Assembly: GCA_025345505.1 (NCBI GenBank) | Contig: JANVCC010000018.1 | Coordinates: forward strand, 35,973,191 to 36,037,190 | Direction: 5' to 3' | Source of the DNA: Todiramphus chloris collaris | Lineage: Eukaryota; Chordata; Aves; Coraciiformes; Alcedinidae | Length of the DNA stretch: 64,000 bases | Shown: piece by piece, positions 13,663 through 25,669 of the stretch | Layout of the letters: each line of letters begins with the position of its first letter | Numbering within the stretch: position 1 is the stretch's first letter | The notes under the pieces: model-generated | Seen by the model: the letters and a program-made list of their open reading frames with translations, nothing else | Databases searched by the model: none | What the model was told of the DNA's origin: nothing | Position numbers and translations under genes: made by a program

Positions 13663-16088
13663 TCTGTTGCACACATTTTTGAAGTGAACAAGCTCATTTA
13701 CAAAGGTTGGTCATTAAAACATCCTTCAAGACAACCCCTTACAATGTTTTGTAAACCCCCCAAATTGGACTTTTTCCACTCTGCTCTTTTTTGGAGGGTT
13801 CACATGCAGTTTAGATGCACTTTCCTTTTCCTAAGCTTCATTTTATAGATCAACTTCTTTCATTCACTTGAAAGATACTTTACTAAAATACTGGGCAGAA
13901 AATACTTCTGAATTAAACATTATCTTGGGGTTTTGGTTCTCCTCCCCTCCTTCTCTGCACCCTCTTTTCTTTATATTACAATACTGTATGAATCTGTCCT
14001 TTAGCTTGTAGTTCCATGCAATCCATATTATTCTCTTCCAGCTTCTTTTTTTTTTTTCCCTTTTTCCTTTGTCAGTTTTTCAGCCATTGAACACTTTCCA
14101 GTTTCAGATGAAAATAACAATCAGGTTTTATTATTACAGGACCTTTTCTTGTACTGATAAAAATCTTATTATTCAAAACAAAGCTAGCAGGATTTCTTTA
14201 ACAATGAGATTTTCATGTTCATTTTTAATCTTCTTTTTAGAAAACATTAATGACCTTCAAGGAGAATCAATTTTCTAGCTTCTATCTTTCTATTCTTTTT
14301 TCTTATTTTTTTTAATCCAATTTTACCATGAAGGACAAGTATATATGAACAAATTATACACTGGAGTCGTAGCTCCCCTGAGGTATCATTCTGGATTACT
14401 GAAGTATAATTATTATAGCGCATCCACCTGCTCTAAGACTTTCAAACTACTGTTTAAAACTCCTTCCTTAGAGCAGGACCACTAGAAAATAAGCTGTTAA
14501 AACCTAATTACCTGCATTACAAAAAAAAAAAAAATATTAGCACTTCACAATATTCAGTGAATGAAACCCAGCATAAATTAGTAGAAATGTAGACAAATGA
14601 TAATCAAGAACATAGCTAGAAATATGCAAGATCCAAAGCTGAGGACCATAGCATGACCTTAAGGTCTGAATGAAATAAAATAAATTTAATTTTACTGGGT
14701 GAAAAACAAAAAAGGAAAACTGAAAAAAAAATATTTGCCTCAGACTTTAAAAATACTAATTTTCCTGGCCTTCTTACACTAAACCCCTTACTGCTTGACA
14801 AGACAATTCCAACAGCTATTTGTTATTAACTTTGACTATTTGACACATTTCACTCATTTTGTATCCTGAATTTAAGCATTTTATACAAAATCCTATTGTA
14901 CTGCATAGACAAATAAACTCAAAAAAGACTAATCCCAAAAGGGATTTTGATCCCCCAAACCCTTATATTCCTTAGTGAGACAAATTAAATGAGCGTGGTT
15001 GTTTGCATGTGCAAGGATTACTTTTACAATTTGACTGATCCTACCAACCTTTATTTAAAATAATTCATTTTCCTTTAGCTTACTTTTTGAAATAGGCTTT
15101 CTAGTCTTTGAAACTCAGATATCATTCCAAATACCTAATTTTTCACATTACATACATTTTATGCACAGTCATAGATGTGTGTCCACTGTATATTACACAA
15201 AGTTCAAGGAAAGAAAAAAAAAAGGTTTTGCACTTTCCCCTTCGTTTTATTTCTCTGGTTGATCTTTTCTTCCCAACTATAAAACACAAACAAAGCCTGC
15301 TTAGAAGACAGACAGAGAAACAGAAGTAAAGAAAAGCACGGACCTTGCACACCAGAAGTAAAATTAAATTAGTTAACTGCTAGAAGCGTGAAGCATTAAT
15401 GAAATAGAAGCCTTATGAGGAACATTTATTCAGTGTTAATTAAATTTTTTTTTATTCAAAATCTATACTTACCCAAGCATAAAACTATTACATCATATCA
15501 ATAACTGCAGAGTTTAAGCAAGCACTACACTATAAGCATCTTTTTCCCCATCTAGTGGAGTGAAGCCTTTAAATCCATTACACTGTTTGAACTCTTCAAA
15601 GAAATGACAAAAAATAACAGAAAACCCTCTGCATGAACCAGCAGTTACAGTTATTAATTCACTTGTCTAACGAATAGCTATCAGAGACTACCTCCAAGCA
15701 TTTGCTTGCAAAGTTCACATGCAATAGTGTTAATGAGGAACTTCCAGAGAGCCTGCAATAATTATTTCTCTACAATATATCCAGCTGGCTGGTTTATTCA
15801 TTTGCAGTTCAGTTCTGCACGACTGAAGCCAAAGAGAGTTTTGACGTTAACTTCAATAGGTTCAGGTCTTTGCCTGCCATGTTGAGCTATCATCACAAAT
15901 GTCTCAGGTGCATTTCTATAATACAAAACAAACTAATTGAAGCAAAGCTGCAACTACTAGGGGACCATCTCTAGCATTTTGAAGTTTACAAGACAAGAAA
16001 CAGGCTCCTAAACTAACAGGTAGACACCCTAAATAGACTACCTGACTCAAAACAACTCAGTATCTGTTCATTTGAATGAGAACTCTGG

Positions 16089-16093
16089 GTAAT
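16089..16093. repeat. Target-site duplication, left copy (GTAAT)
   Basis: GTAAT directly precedes the TG start of the LTR and is repeated exactly after its CA end at 16801-16805. Confidence 0.85.
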
Positions 16094-16800
16094 TGTCCTG
16101 GTTTGAGTTAGAACAGAACTAATTCTGTTCACTGATTTTACTTTTCAGCTAAATCTAAGTAAACGCACATAAGTGGCATGTCTTCTGGCAGTGATAAGGC
16201 TTGGTGTTTATAGCAGAAAGGCTCTTGATTATACTTGCTCCTGTGAAGACCAAGGCCACTGCTACAGCTTGTGCACCTTGTTGTGGGTGCAGTAAGTAAA
16301 AAGTCACACTTGCAGGGGAGTGGACAGCACAGGTTATCCTAAACTGATCAGTGAGGTATTTCATCCCATATATGTTACATTCAGTATAAAGATGAGGGAT
16401 CATGAAGGTCAAGCTCTCTTCTTCAATGGCCAGCACCCAAGGAGGACTCTGTTCATTCTGCCTTTGAACCTCATTTGTGTTCTCCTGAACCCAGTTCCAG
16501 ATTCCAGATCCTGAATCTGGTTCCCATCTGCAACTAAGTCCCTTCTGAGAGCTCCCCAGTCCTGCTCCACAGCATCAGCAGTGATGGTGATGTAACTGCC
16601 ATCAGGCGGTTGGGTTCAATATTGGTATGTATTTTATTTTAATTTTATTATTTTCATTAAAGTTGTTCTAGTTTTCTTTTCCAATCCATAAGTCTCCCTC
16701 CTTTATTCCCTTTCTCTTCCCCTTTGGAAAGGGGGAGGGAGAGGTTAATAGAGAGCATCTATCATTTGTCTAGAGGTCAGCCCAGCCCTAACCCTTGACA
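16094..16800 (+). mobile_element. Solo LTR of an endogenous retrovirus (ERVL-like)
   Basis: A 707-bp element starting TGTCCTGGTTTGAG and ending CCCTTGACA, flanked by an exact 5-bp target-site duplication GTAAT (16089-16093 and 16801-16805). TG...CA ends, an internal TATA-like box (about 16386) and an ATTAAA polyadenylation-type signal (16656-16661) followed by a T-rich stretch are as expected for an LTR. The 5-bp duplication points to the ERVL class; the TGTCCTGGTTT start resembles avian LTRs I know, but I cannot name the subfamily. No gag, pro or pol sequence adjoins it, so it is the solo product of LTR-LTR recombination. It is antisense to UBE3D. Confidence 0.9.
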
Positions 16801-16805
16801 GTAAT
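16801..16805. repeat. Target-site duplication, right copy (GTAAT)
   Basis: Right partner of GTAAT at 16089-16093, defining the insertion boundary exactly. Confidence 0.85.
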
Positions 16806-19800
16806 CCAAAGTACCAGCAATTTTTACTGGAATGGACAAAAATGGACTGGCAAATCACTTTTGCATAAACAGAGCAGCAAGTCAGTCTAAGATAATGTCT
16901 TTACAATAAACTCTTTTCCTGTGACTTGCATCTTCTTCAAGATGATTACCTAGTCGTAAAAAAAGTATTATGGATTGTTTTGAGAAATATGTTGGAAGAC
17001 TTAATCAGGCACACAGATGTTTTGTAAATTATCTGAATGTAGGCTCTGAAAGAAGAATAATCCAGCAGCAACTTTTTCAGATGTTAGCATCTGCACTTTA
17101 ATTCAGTACTTTAACCAGTATCAGTACTGTTAGAACAAAGCCACACTTGACTTCTGCATTGTTTTGCATTAGGAATGTATACTTTGCCTTGACATAAAAT
17201 GATTAGCTACTAAGTGTCACAAGGATTTTCTTCAGCTTCTGATCTACAGGTAAAAATACGTAAACAGTGTCTCGTTTCTGACAGTTCATTTTAACTAAAT
17301 CACATGTGCACAGTAATTTCCGTGTGGAATTAGAGCTCTGCCTCATCTAAATCTGGTATTGGGGATACAACCTTGTTGAATGCTAGAGTCCTCAGAAATG
17401 GTTCAAAAAACAGACAAATGGGAGAATAGCCTTCTCCCAGACTCCTCAGACAGGAGTGGCTTAAAAAAAGCCATAGAAAAAGATTCAGTAGCTCTTTCAC
17501 AATGGATGTTAGCATTAATCCATACAGCTCACCTACGTAAAAATCCCATCTCATGGCAAATCTTGGCAAATTTTGGCCTCACCAGTAACTTGGCTCCTCC
17601 TAGGACAGTTCAGAGCAGCTTCACTCTCTTGGAGCAGTGGAGTACTTCTCAAGTTCCAGTTCTCCAATAGAATCAGCACTTGAGAAATCAGCACAGAGAA
17701 AACTTTATCTGAAATTTGTATTCACTTATATGGTTACATTTCAGTCCCTGAGGATCTATTAGCTACCTGGGATGTCATGTGGAATATGATGCATAGCAAG
17801 ATTAAGTCCAGATTTTAGAAAGACCATTACATGAGAGGGCAAAAAAATGGGTAGAAAATAGAGAGTAGAGGAGGAGACAAAAAGCTTACAGAACAAAATA
17901 CAGTAAGTTTTACAGACAGCATTTTGTCACATTCTAAATATCACCTTAAAATAGAAAAAGCAGTCACTTAATAGAATATATCTCCAGGATAACCATGCAG
18001 AATAGACATTTCTGATTAATTTAACTAGTCACTAGCTGCTGCTCTATAAAAATACAGCTGAAAATGCATTTTCTTTCTGTAGAAGCAGAGAATGCAACCT
18101 GAAATATGAAGGTTTCTGTTGAGTTCAGCAGACTTTCTTTTTTTTAAAAAGAAGTAAAGTTGATTCTACTTTGTTAGAAAGAAGGATGTGAAGCCCTGTA
18201 GTTGCCCTCCCAGCCTTAGTTTTTACACCTCACCCGAAAAGAGGCAAATACAATTAGATAACTGTAAGTACTAAAAGTTAGTTTCTAACCCATGAAAAGG
18301 TGTAAGAGAATTACAGGTCTGTCTGCTCACAAATGGTATGAAAACAAAGTAAACTGGTATCTAAGAGAAATGTGAAAGTAACAAGGAAACTCGTGGGTGT
18401 AAAAAACCCGAAGTGGTCAAAAAAGAGGAAAACAAGGTAGTCCTAGAACTTAATTTATGACAAGCTGGCAGATGATGAATGGAATAGACTTTTTGTGAAC
18501 ACATGAAATATAAAGTAAGCAGTGGGCTCTCTGGTGAGTTAAAAAAGATACAACTTAGCTAATCACTTGTCATTACACAATGACAGACCTTTTTTTTAAT
18601 TTTATTTTTTTTTATTTGGTGGTACACCTACATATAAAAATAGAAAATTTGTCAAAGACTGGAGCATGAACAGCAAGAAAAGCTTCTATCTAAAATGGAA
18701 TTATGCAGGCAAATACTTATAGCTAAGAACCAAAACTAGGGACAGTGGTACTAGCAATAGAAAGTGAGAACATCTGAACAGTGTAACATTCAGTTATTTT
18801 CAGGATCATATTTAGGAATGTCAGGCATTCTGGAAGAACTTGGAAGTGGGCTGAGCAGCCAAAATAGTGAGTAAGATTAAAATAACTTCTTCACTTGTAC
18901 AAGTTTGCAGGCAAGATCCTTTTCCATGTGCTTATTAATATTTTTTTCTTCAATTTTCTTTATAAAATTCAAGATCACTAAAAGTAACAGGAGGAATATA
19001 GCTCTGCTTCATCAATTCATAATGCCACAACTCACAAAAATAATGAAGACTGGGAACTGGCATTTTAAAATAGTCTCTTTCTCTATAGACTATGCTTTTA
19101 TAGTTTACGATAGTGATATGGGAATAATATTTTTATAGATTTTCTTCTATAAGGCTGAATCACTTCCTATTTCACTTGTCAAGCCCCTGGGAGCCACAAA
19201 AGAAACATTAACCAGAATGCCTTGCAGATGTCCAAGCAGCAATCACATTCTGCCCACCCAACACTCACTGTGATCTCACTCAGCTGCAGCATCTTCAGAC
19301 TCCTGCAAGTTTTTTTCTACATATGGCTTAATGTTTGTCAGGTTCCACCTCAAAGCACAACAGCTTTCTAGTGAAGGCTAATGGCGTCCTCATCTCAGTA
19401 GGTTGTGTTAAATGCTTACACGCCCTTTTGCTCTTCTCTTTCCTCTTCCTGTAGGAGTATTCCAAATCTTGTGCTAGGAGCACTATAAAATGCATCTGCT
19501 GAGGTACCTCCTCACACACCCATGCGTAGAACCGCTTCCTTTAATTCAAATGTATTGGAGCTATAGTACAAACAAATATTCAGACAACTGATCTTTTTTA
19601 CTGATCAAAGCAGCAAGCAACTTAAGAGATGATGGAAATACTCCTGCCCTCTTTATGGTCAGAGTGTGTTGGTACATGTCAATGGGAACAGCACCAGCCT
19701 ACTGAAAGAGCAGCTGGTCAGTCTTATCTCTTACACTTCCCTGCCTCTGGACAGTGATGTGACCTGTTTCGTCACATCATGTTTCTGCCCATTCTAGCTT

Positions 19801-20972
19801 TTCCTGAAATCTAAACCTAAAGCTTTCCTTCTCATCAAGCAAGAGCATTCAAGCACTACTATTTGCCATCAGCCACCACCCCCAGACCAAAGGCACATGA
19901 ATTAAGCACATAGATTTAGAGCACACTGCTCTCTTTCCTGAAAACACAACAGAATGATGGACTTCTACTTCTGAGGGAAGGCAAACTGTTTCTTACTGGA
20001 GGTCTTACTGACTTCTTCACCAAAAGATCCATTCCAGGCTCATTTTCAACCAACAATAAAAAAAAAAAAGGAGAACTTAACAACTTTCTTCCTTTTTGTC
20101 CACCATGTATTTTATCATAGTCAAGTCATCGATTCAATTATTAGATTTTGGCTTTGCAGCCTTCTGTATATTTGTCTGTCTCCTTGAAGACATCATTACC
20201 ATTTCCAGCTCTAACACATAACACTTTTGAACTGCCCCAAGTGCCTTGACAAGCTACCCGGGTCATCTGCTAATACAAACATAGAATTCAGTGACATCCT
20301 CCTTCAGGATCCCTCAAAATTTTGTGATAACATTATACCTATTCCAGCCTACAGCTGAAATCCAATAGATTTGAATCTATTTTCAAAGCACCTGTTCACC
20401 TACTGGGAAGCACCCTTGCAAATACATCTTTTTTTCTGCAGAACTTTCTGGCCTTCGTATGCAGCTGCAGAGCTTGCATCCAGACTCTTGATGGAAACGT
20501 ACAGCATCATAGCTTTCCATAACAACACCCATTCACAAAGCACACAGCATAAAACCATGAAACTTTAAGGAAAAAATTCCATTATAGAATCATTGCCATC
20601 CAATGATTCAGTAATATTTTCAAGCAACACCTGGCCATCTAGCTCTATGCAGCTGATAACCAGTAATCTATTAATTATGACCTGGGTAGACCCAGGAGTA
20701 ACTTAGAGATACCAAGGTTTTGGAGGGAAGCAGCCCTAGAGAGATAAATTACCTACAAACCGTGTTGAATGCATAGAGAATTATTTGGTTGTGCTTAGGG
20801 CTAAATATTTCTTTTCAGCAGAGCCTGTTTCTCAGACACAAAGATAGGTAACACCATCAATTAATACACAGAAATGATGTTCTAAAAGTGTACCAGGCCT
20901 CCCATTAGAATCTTCTTTATGTATATATTCAGGTACATATTTTTCTGGTCTCTTTCCATAACTCTCTCACAT

Positions 20973-21018
20973 GCCTGTTGATAAAGAACAGGAGTTTAGT
21001 GCCTGTTGATAAAGAACA
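20973..21018. repeat. Short direct repeat, 28-bp period
   Basis: GCCTGTTGATAAAGAACA occurs at 20973-20990 and again at 21001-21018, exact over 18 bp. Confidence 0.9.
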
Positions 21019-21291
21019 CAAAGTCTTAGGTTTTTAGTAGCATATTACGGCAAAAAAAGTCCTGGATCATTAGAACGTTAACAGTTACACTTTTAGGTTT
21101 CAAAACTACCTGGGAAAAGAAGAATATTCGCAATAGAAGCAAACAGAACTAAAACCAGTGGTATCTATCAGGCATTTTCATTACTAGGCAGTTCTGTCTT
21201 CACCCCTTCCAAGTGGTTGATAATAGGGTATATACCAGACTATCAAAACTGGATTTCAGCAATCAATTGTGCATTCAGGTTTAAACAGTTA

Positions 21292-21296
21292 ATGAC
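21292..21296. repeat. Target-site duplication, left copy (ATGAC)
   Basis: ATGAC sits directly before the TG start of the 1.1-kb LTR and recurs directly after its CA end. Confidence 0.8.
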
Positions 21297-22410
21297 TGCA
21301 TCTGGTTTTCATGTCAAGGTTTTGGTAGCAGGGAGGGGCTACATGGGTGGCTTTTGTGAGACGCTACTAGAAGCTTCAGCTGTGTCCAACAAGGCCAATG
21401 CCAGATGGTTCCATCGCTGACCAGGTTTGAGCCCATCAGTGACAGTGGTAAAGCCTTTCTGATAAAATATATTTAAGAAGGGAAAGAAGTTGCTGCACAA
21501 CAGCAGACAAAAAAGGGACTAAGAATAAATGAGAGAAACAACTCTGCAGACACCAAGGTCAGTGAAGAAGGAGGGGGAGAAGGTGCAAAGATTCCAATGC
21601 AGCCCACAGTGAAGAGCACGGTGAGGCAGGCTGTACCCCTGCAGCCCACTGCAGGTTAATGGTGGAGCAGATATCCACCTGCAGCTCAGGAAGGACCCCA
21701 CATCACAACAGGTGGATGCCCAAGGAAGGCTGGGACCCTGTGAGAAGCCTGCACTGGAGCATGCTCCTGACAGGACATGGGCAACAGTGGAGAGAGAGGA
21801 GACTACGCTGGAACTGGTTTGCTGGCAGGACTTGTGACCCCATGAGGAACCCACGCTGGAGCAATCAGTTCCTGAAGGACTACGCCCCATTGAAGGGACC
21901 CATGCTGGGGCAGTTCATGAAGAACTGTAGCCTGTGAGAAGGACTCATACTGGAGAATTTCATGGATGACTGTCTCCTGTGGGAGGGACCCCTCGCTAGA
22001 GCAGGTGAAGACTGGGAAGAGTCCTCCCTCAAAAGAGGAAGGAGCAGCAGAAACAACATGTGATGAACTGACCACAACCCCACTCCTCATCCCTGTGCTG
22101 CTGAGGCAAGGGGCAGGAGGTACAGAATTCAGGAGGAAAGTCAAGCCCAGGACAAAGGGAGGGGTGGGGGGGGGGGGAGGTGTTTAAAGATTTAGTTTTT
22201 ATTTCTCATTATCCTACTCTGATTTGACTGGTAATAAATTAAACTAACTTCCCCAAGTCGAGTCTTTTTTTCCTGTGATGGTAATTGCTGAATGATTTCT
22301 CCCTGTCCTTATCTGGACTCATGAGCCTTTCTTTGTATATTCTCTCCCCTGTCCAGCTGAAGAGATGCTATGTTGGTCACCTGGCATCCAGCCAGGGTCA
22401 ACCTACCACA
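21297..22410 (+). mobile_element. Solo LTR, ERVL-like, full length (1,114 bp)
   Basis: Starts TGCATCTGGTTTTC and ends CCTACCACA, with a 5-bp target-site duplication ATGAC at 21292-21296 and 22411-22415. It contains a TATA-like stretch near 21468-21477, an AATAAA signal at 22233-22238, and a middle part built of degenerate repeats of the type GGACCCACGCTGGAGCA (about 21680-22010), a hallmark of one avian ERVL LTR group. Minus-strand frames up to 123 codons cross it but are repeat-derived and not genes. A G-run (about 22165-22178) is expanded relative to the second copy. No internal retroviral region adjoins it. Subfamily name not determined. Confidence 0.88.
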
Positions 22411-22415
22411 ATGAC
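22411..22415. repeat. Target-site duplication, right copy (ATGAC)
   Basis: Partner of ATGAC at 21292-21296. Confidence 0.8.
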
Positions 22416-25400
22416 ATATTTGAACATGGTTTCTAAGAAAACTGCTTAGGAATGTATTACTGTTGTAAAAAACTGATGTTGGAGGTGGTTGTTGACAGAT
22501 TCTAGGCAGAGGGAATTGCATGCGGATGTGCAGATTCCTCTGAAGCAGCTGGGGACTCTATTTCCAGAGGTGGCTCTTGCCTGCATGCTATATGCATGCT
22601 GCTTCTCACTGAGACCTTGTGGGGTTTTTGTAGTTACATCTACTTCAGGACATGCCCAGGTTCATTCTCTCAAATGTATTCTCTAATGGACAGCTGTCTT
22701 AGAAGAAGCATTTAGCTCTTCTGAGAAACTGATGATAAATTTTGAATCTCAGTTTAGGACCACTGCTGTCAATCTCCTGACTCTCAATCTCTGAGCACTG
22801 AAGTACTCATAAGACTTTGTGTTCCTACAAGTAAGCTCAGCCTACACTTTTCCCATTCGTAGCTTCAGTTTAGGTTTACGTATGATTGAGTTTGCACTGT
22901 TTCAGGCCAATATTAATGGTTGGCTCTTTTCTATTAGAGGAAAAGTAGCAAAGTCACATATTAAATAAGTAAGATGATGTCTGCCTATCACCTCTCCAAA
23001 CCAGCACCAGATACTACAAAACCCCAGCCTAGAGATGAGAGCCTGTGATGCAGGCACAGGCCTGCTGCACATATGGATAAGTAATGAGGATGATGATGAT
23101 CCACTTATGGGATACATATGATATGATTCTCTTATAAGAAGGAGGTATAGGACATTACTCAATACACTACTGCATATGCAGAGCTGAACAGTTCTCAGCT
23201 AGGACCCATTATGTTTTAATAATGTTTATGCAGAATCAGTACTAGGAAACATTTTTAGTGCAGGTTCAACCAAGATTTAAAAATACTAACTTATAGTTCA
23301 GTTAAAAAATTGTTCCATTTCAGCTTGAGGCCACAAAAGCTAACGTGAAAAGAAGTGGATAGTGGCAGTGTTGAAGGAATACAACTGAATGCTCTAGAGA
23401 TACTTTTAAAAGATAGCTTGCAGCAAACACCAAGTAAGATAACCTGATTGGCATAATAAAAATCAACTTAATATAGGACAATTAAGTAGCAGACAAGAAA
23501 AGCAAATCAATAGTGTCTTAATTGAACCTTGAAATCTCTATCATTCTGTAAAGAAGTATTTAGATTTGTCTTTGAAATACCCTCGTAATATCACTTGCTT
23601 TTGTCAGCGTATATTCAATATAATTTCTTTTTTTTTTTCCAAATTATCCTTCAGTGTTTCAACAGATATATTATGCCTTGTAGTAAATGCACACAAACAC
23701 AAATGAAACCCCAAAATTTACACGTTATAGTTTCTTATATTTTAAAGTCAGTGAAATATTTGTATGCATATTTTATAAAACTACATCTGCTTTCCTATAT
23801 AAAGGCTTGGGTACTTCCTATTTAAAATAAATTGTTTTAAACCAGAATTATAGCTTTCACATAATCATCACAATAAACCAGAAAATTAGTCCATCCTATG
23901 TCATCCTAGCAGCCTGCGTTAGTCCAAACTAGAAAAAGCACATGTCAAGCACTTTTATATGAATCTCCAAAAATAAAAACACCTTTAGTGTGGGGGAAAT
24001 AGGAGCAGACAAGAGGCTGAGACTAACTACACTTAATTTTCTCACTGTAGTTTACATTTTGTTCACTTAAGGGAAACAAAACTGACTGTATTTCAACACA
24101 GACTGCACTGTATTTGCAGTGGTTTCTCCATATTACTGTCAATGTTCACTCAGAAGTCTCAGGGATGCAAGTGGTCCACAAGCTTCAGAGAAATATTTTT
24201 AAAAACCCTAATTGTCTGAAAAAAATCTTACGGTATTTGGGAACTCATCCCTTGCATAATGTGACAGAATATACATATTCAAATCTATAATTCATTTTGT
24301 GGGAGATCCTCAGCAAGCAAGTACTACAGAGCAGAATTTTTACAAATACTTTAAAAGACAATAAGCTATTTTACCATAAAAATGGGCCATGTTTTATTTT
24401 TCCTTTCTGGGTAGTTAAATAATAGACACCATATTTTGAAAGCCATTCCTTACCTTTTGATATTTCCATTTCTTATATCATCATTTCCCAAATAATTTTG
24501 AACCAGAGTAGTGTCTTGTCCTGTCTTTGCTGCTGTTTAACAGTGGCGCAAAGGAGTGAAGTACAACTTAAAAGAATCAGTGCAACTTCCCCAGCTCCAA
24601 ATGCCCAGAACAGAACAGAAAAAAACAAAAGGAGGAGCTGAGCTGGGCAGATTTTTCTAAATTTTACTCAGCTGTTTGCTTCAGAAAGGACTTTCAGGAA
24701 GCACAGGTTCATCCACAAGTGTCCTCTATCTTCAACTAACATCTTTTTGCGATAGAACAAGTCTGAAAGTGCCTTTATACATATATACACACACATAAAA
24801 GATTAAAAAACACCGAATATATCAAGGCAGACTTAAGTCCAGACCATGTGTAGACCCGTGAGACGGCAATAATTTTGTATTTTGCCTTCCATGAGTCTTT
24901 TAAGTACTTTTGATACTCATATACTAGAGCTATTAAACTATAATAAATACTGTAGTTACTCTTACGTTTTCTGAGCAACTTGCTATTATATATATCTCTA
25001 AAACTGTTGCTTTTAGGAAATTTTCTCCACTTAATTAGAGGACTTTAAATGATAGAGAACTTGACAGGCTGCTCTATGAGAAACTTTCTTTCTCTGTTTT
25101 TTTGGAAGCAGTGTAACTGCAAATGAGTTTTTCTTGCAGAAATACTTCCAGGAATGCTTGCTGCAACAACAGAATGATCACTTCTTGTTTGTTCTTAAAC
25201 ACTGGCTCTGCTTCTCTTACCCAAAGCAGACAGTGTGAAGATAAGCTACCAGTGGCATTGGGTGCAGCACCAAAGAATATCAAGGGCTATTTCAAATGAA
25301 GTTTTGAAACTGCTTGGCAGTTCTTATCACAATCTTCTTTCAATTTCATGCAACTGTGAAAGTAAAAATAAAACTGTGATCTATTTAACTCTGAGAATTC

Positions 25401-25669
25401 TTGTTACAGTCTCCCTCCTTATGAATAGTGCCTTGATATGGGAAGTAAAATGCCTGGTTTCCCACAATAACAGCAGTGAGAAAGGATGTCCTGAACAGCC
25501 CCATATATCATCATAAGAATTCAATATCCAGGACATTTTCTGTTCACTGTGCTTGAGTTCAGAGAAAGATAAGGTTAGCAAAACACAGCAGAGATTACTT
25601 GTCACTTTAAAGCATCTCCCTCTGTTAACTGTTCTATGCTGTAGGCTCTAAAGTACCAACACATCCTCC

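Noticed and set aside
19640-20570. C/T-richer segment suspected to be a processed pseudogene
   Set aside because: No frame reads as a known protein and no poly-A end or duplication was found.
21519-22144. Overlapping open frames on both strands in the left LTR
   Set aside because: Repeat-derived; LTRs of this kind do not code, and the frames overlap each other.
24776-24797. TA/CA alternating run
   Set aside because: Short ordinary microsatellite-like sequence.
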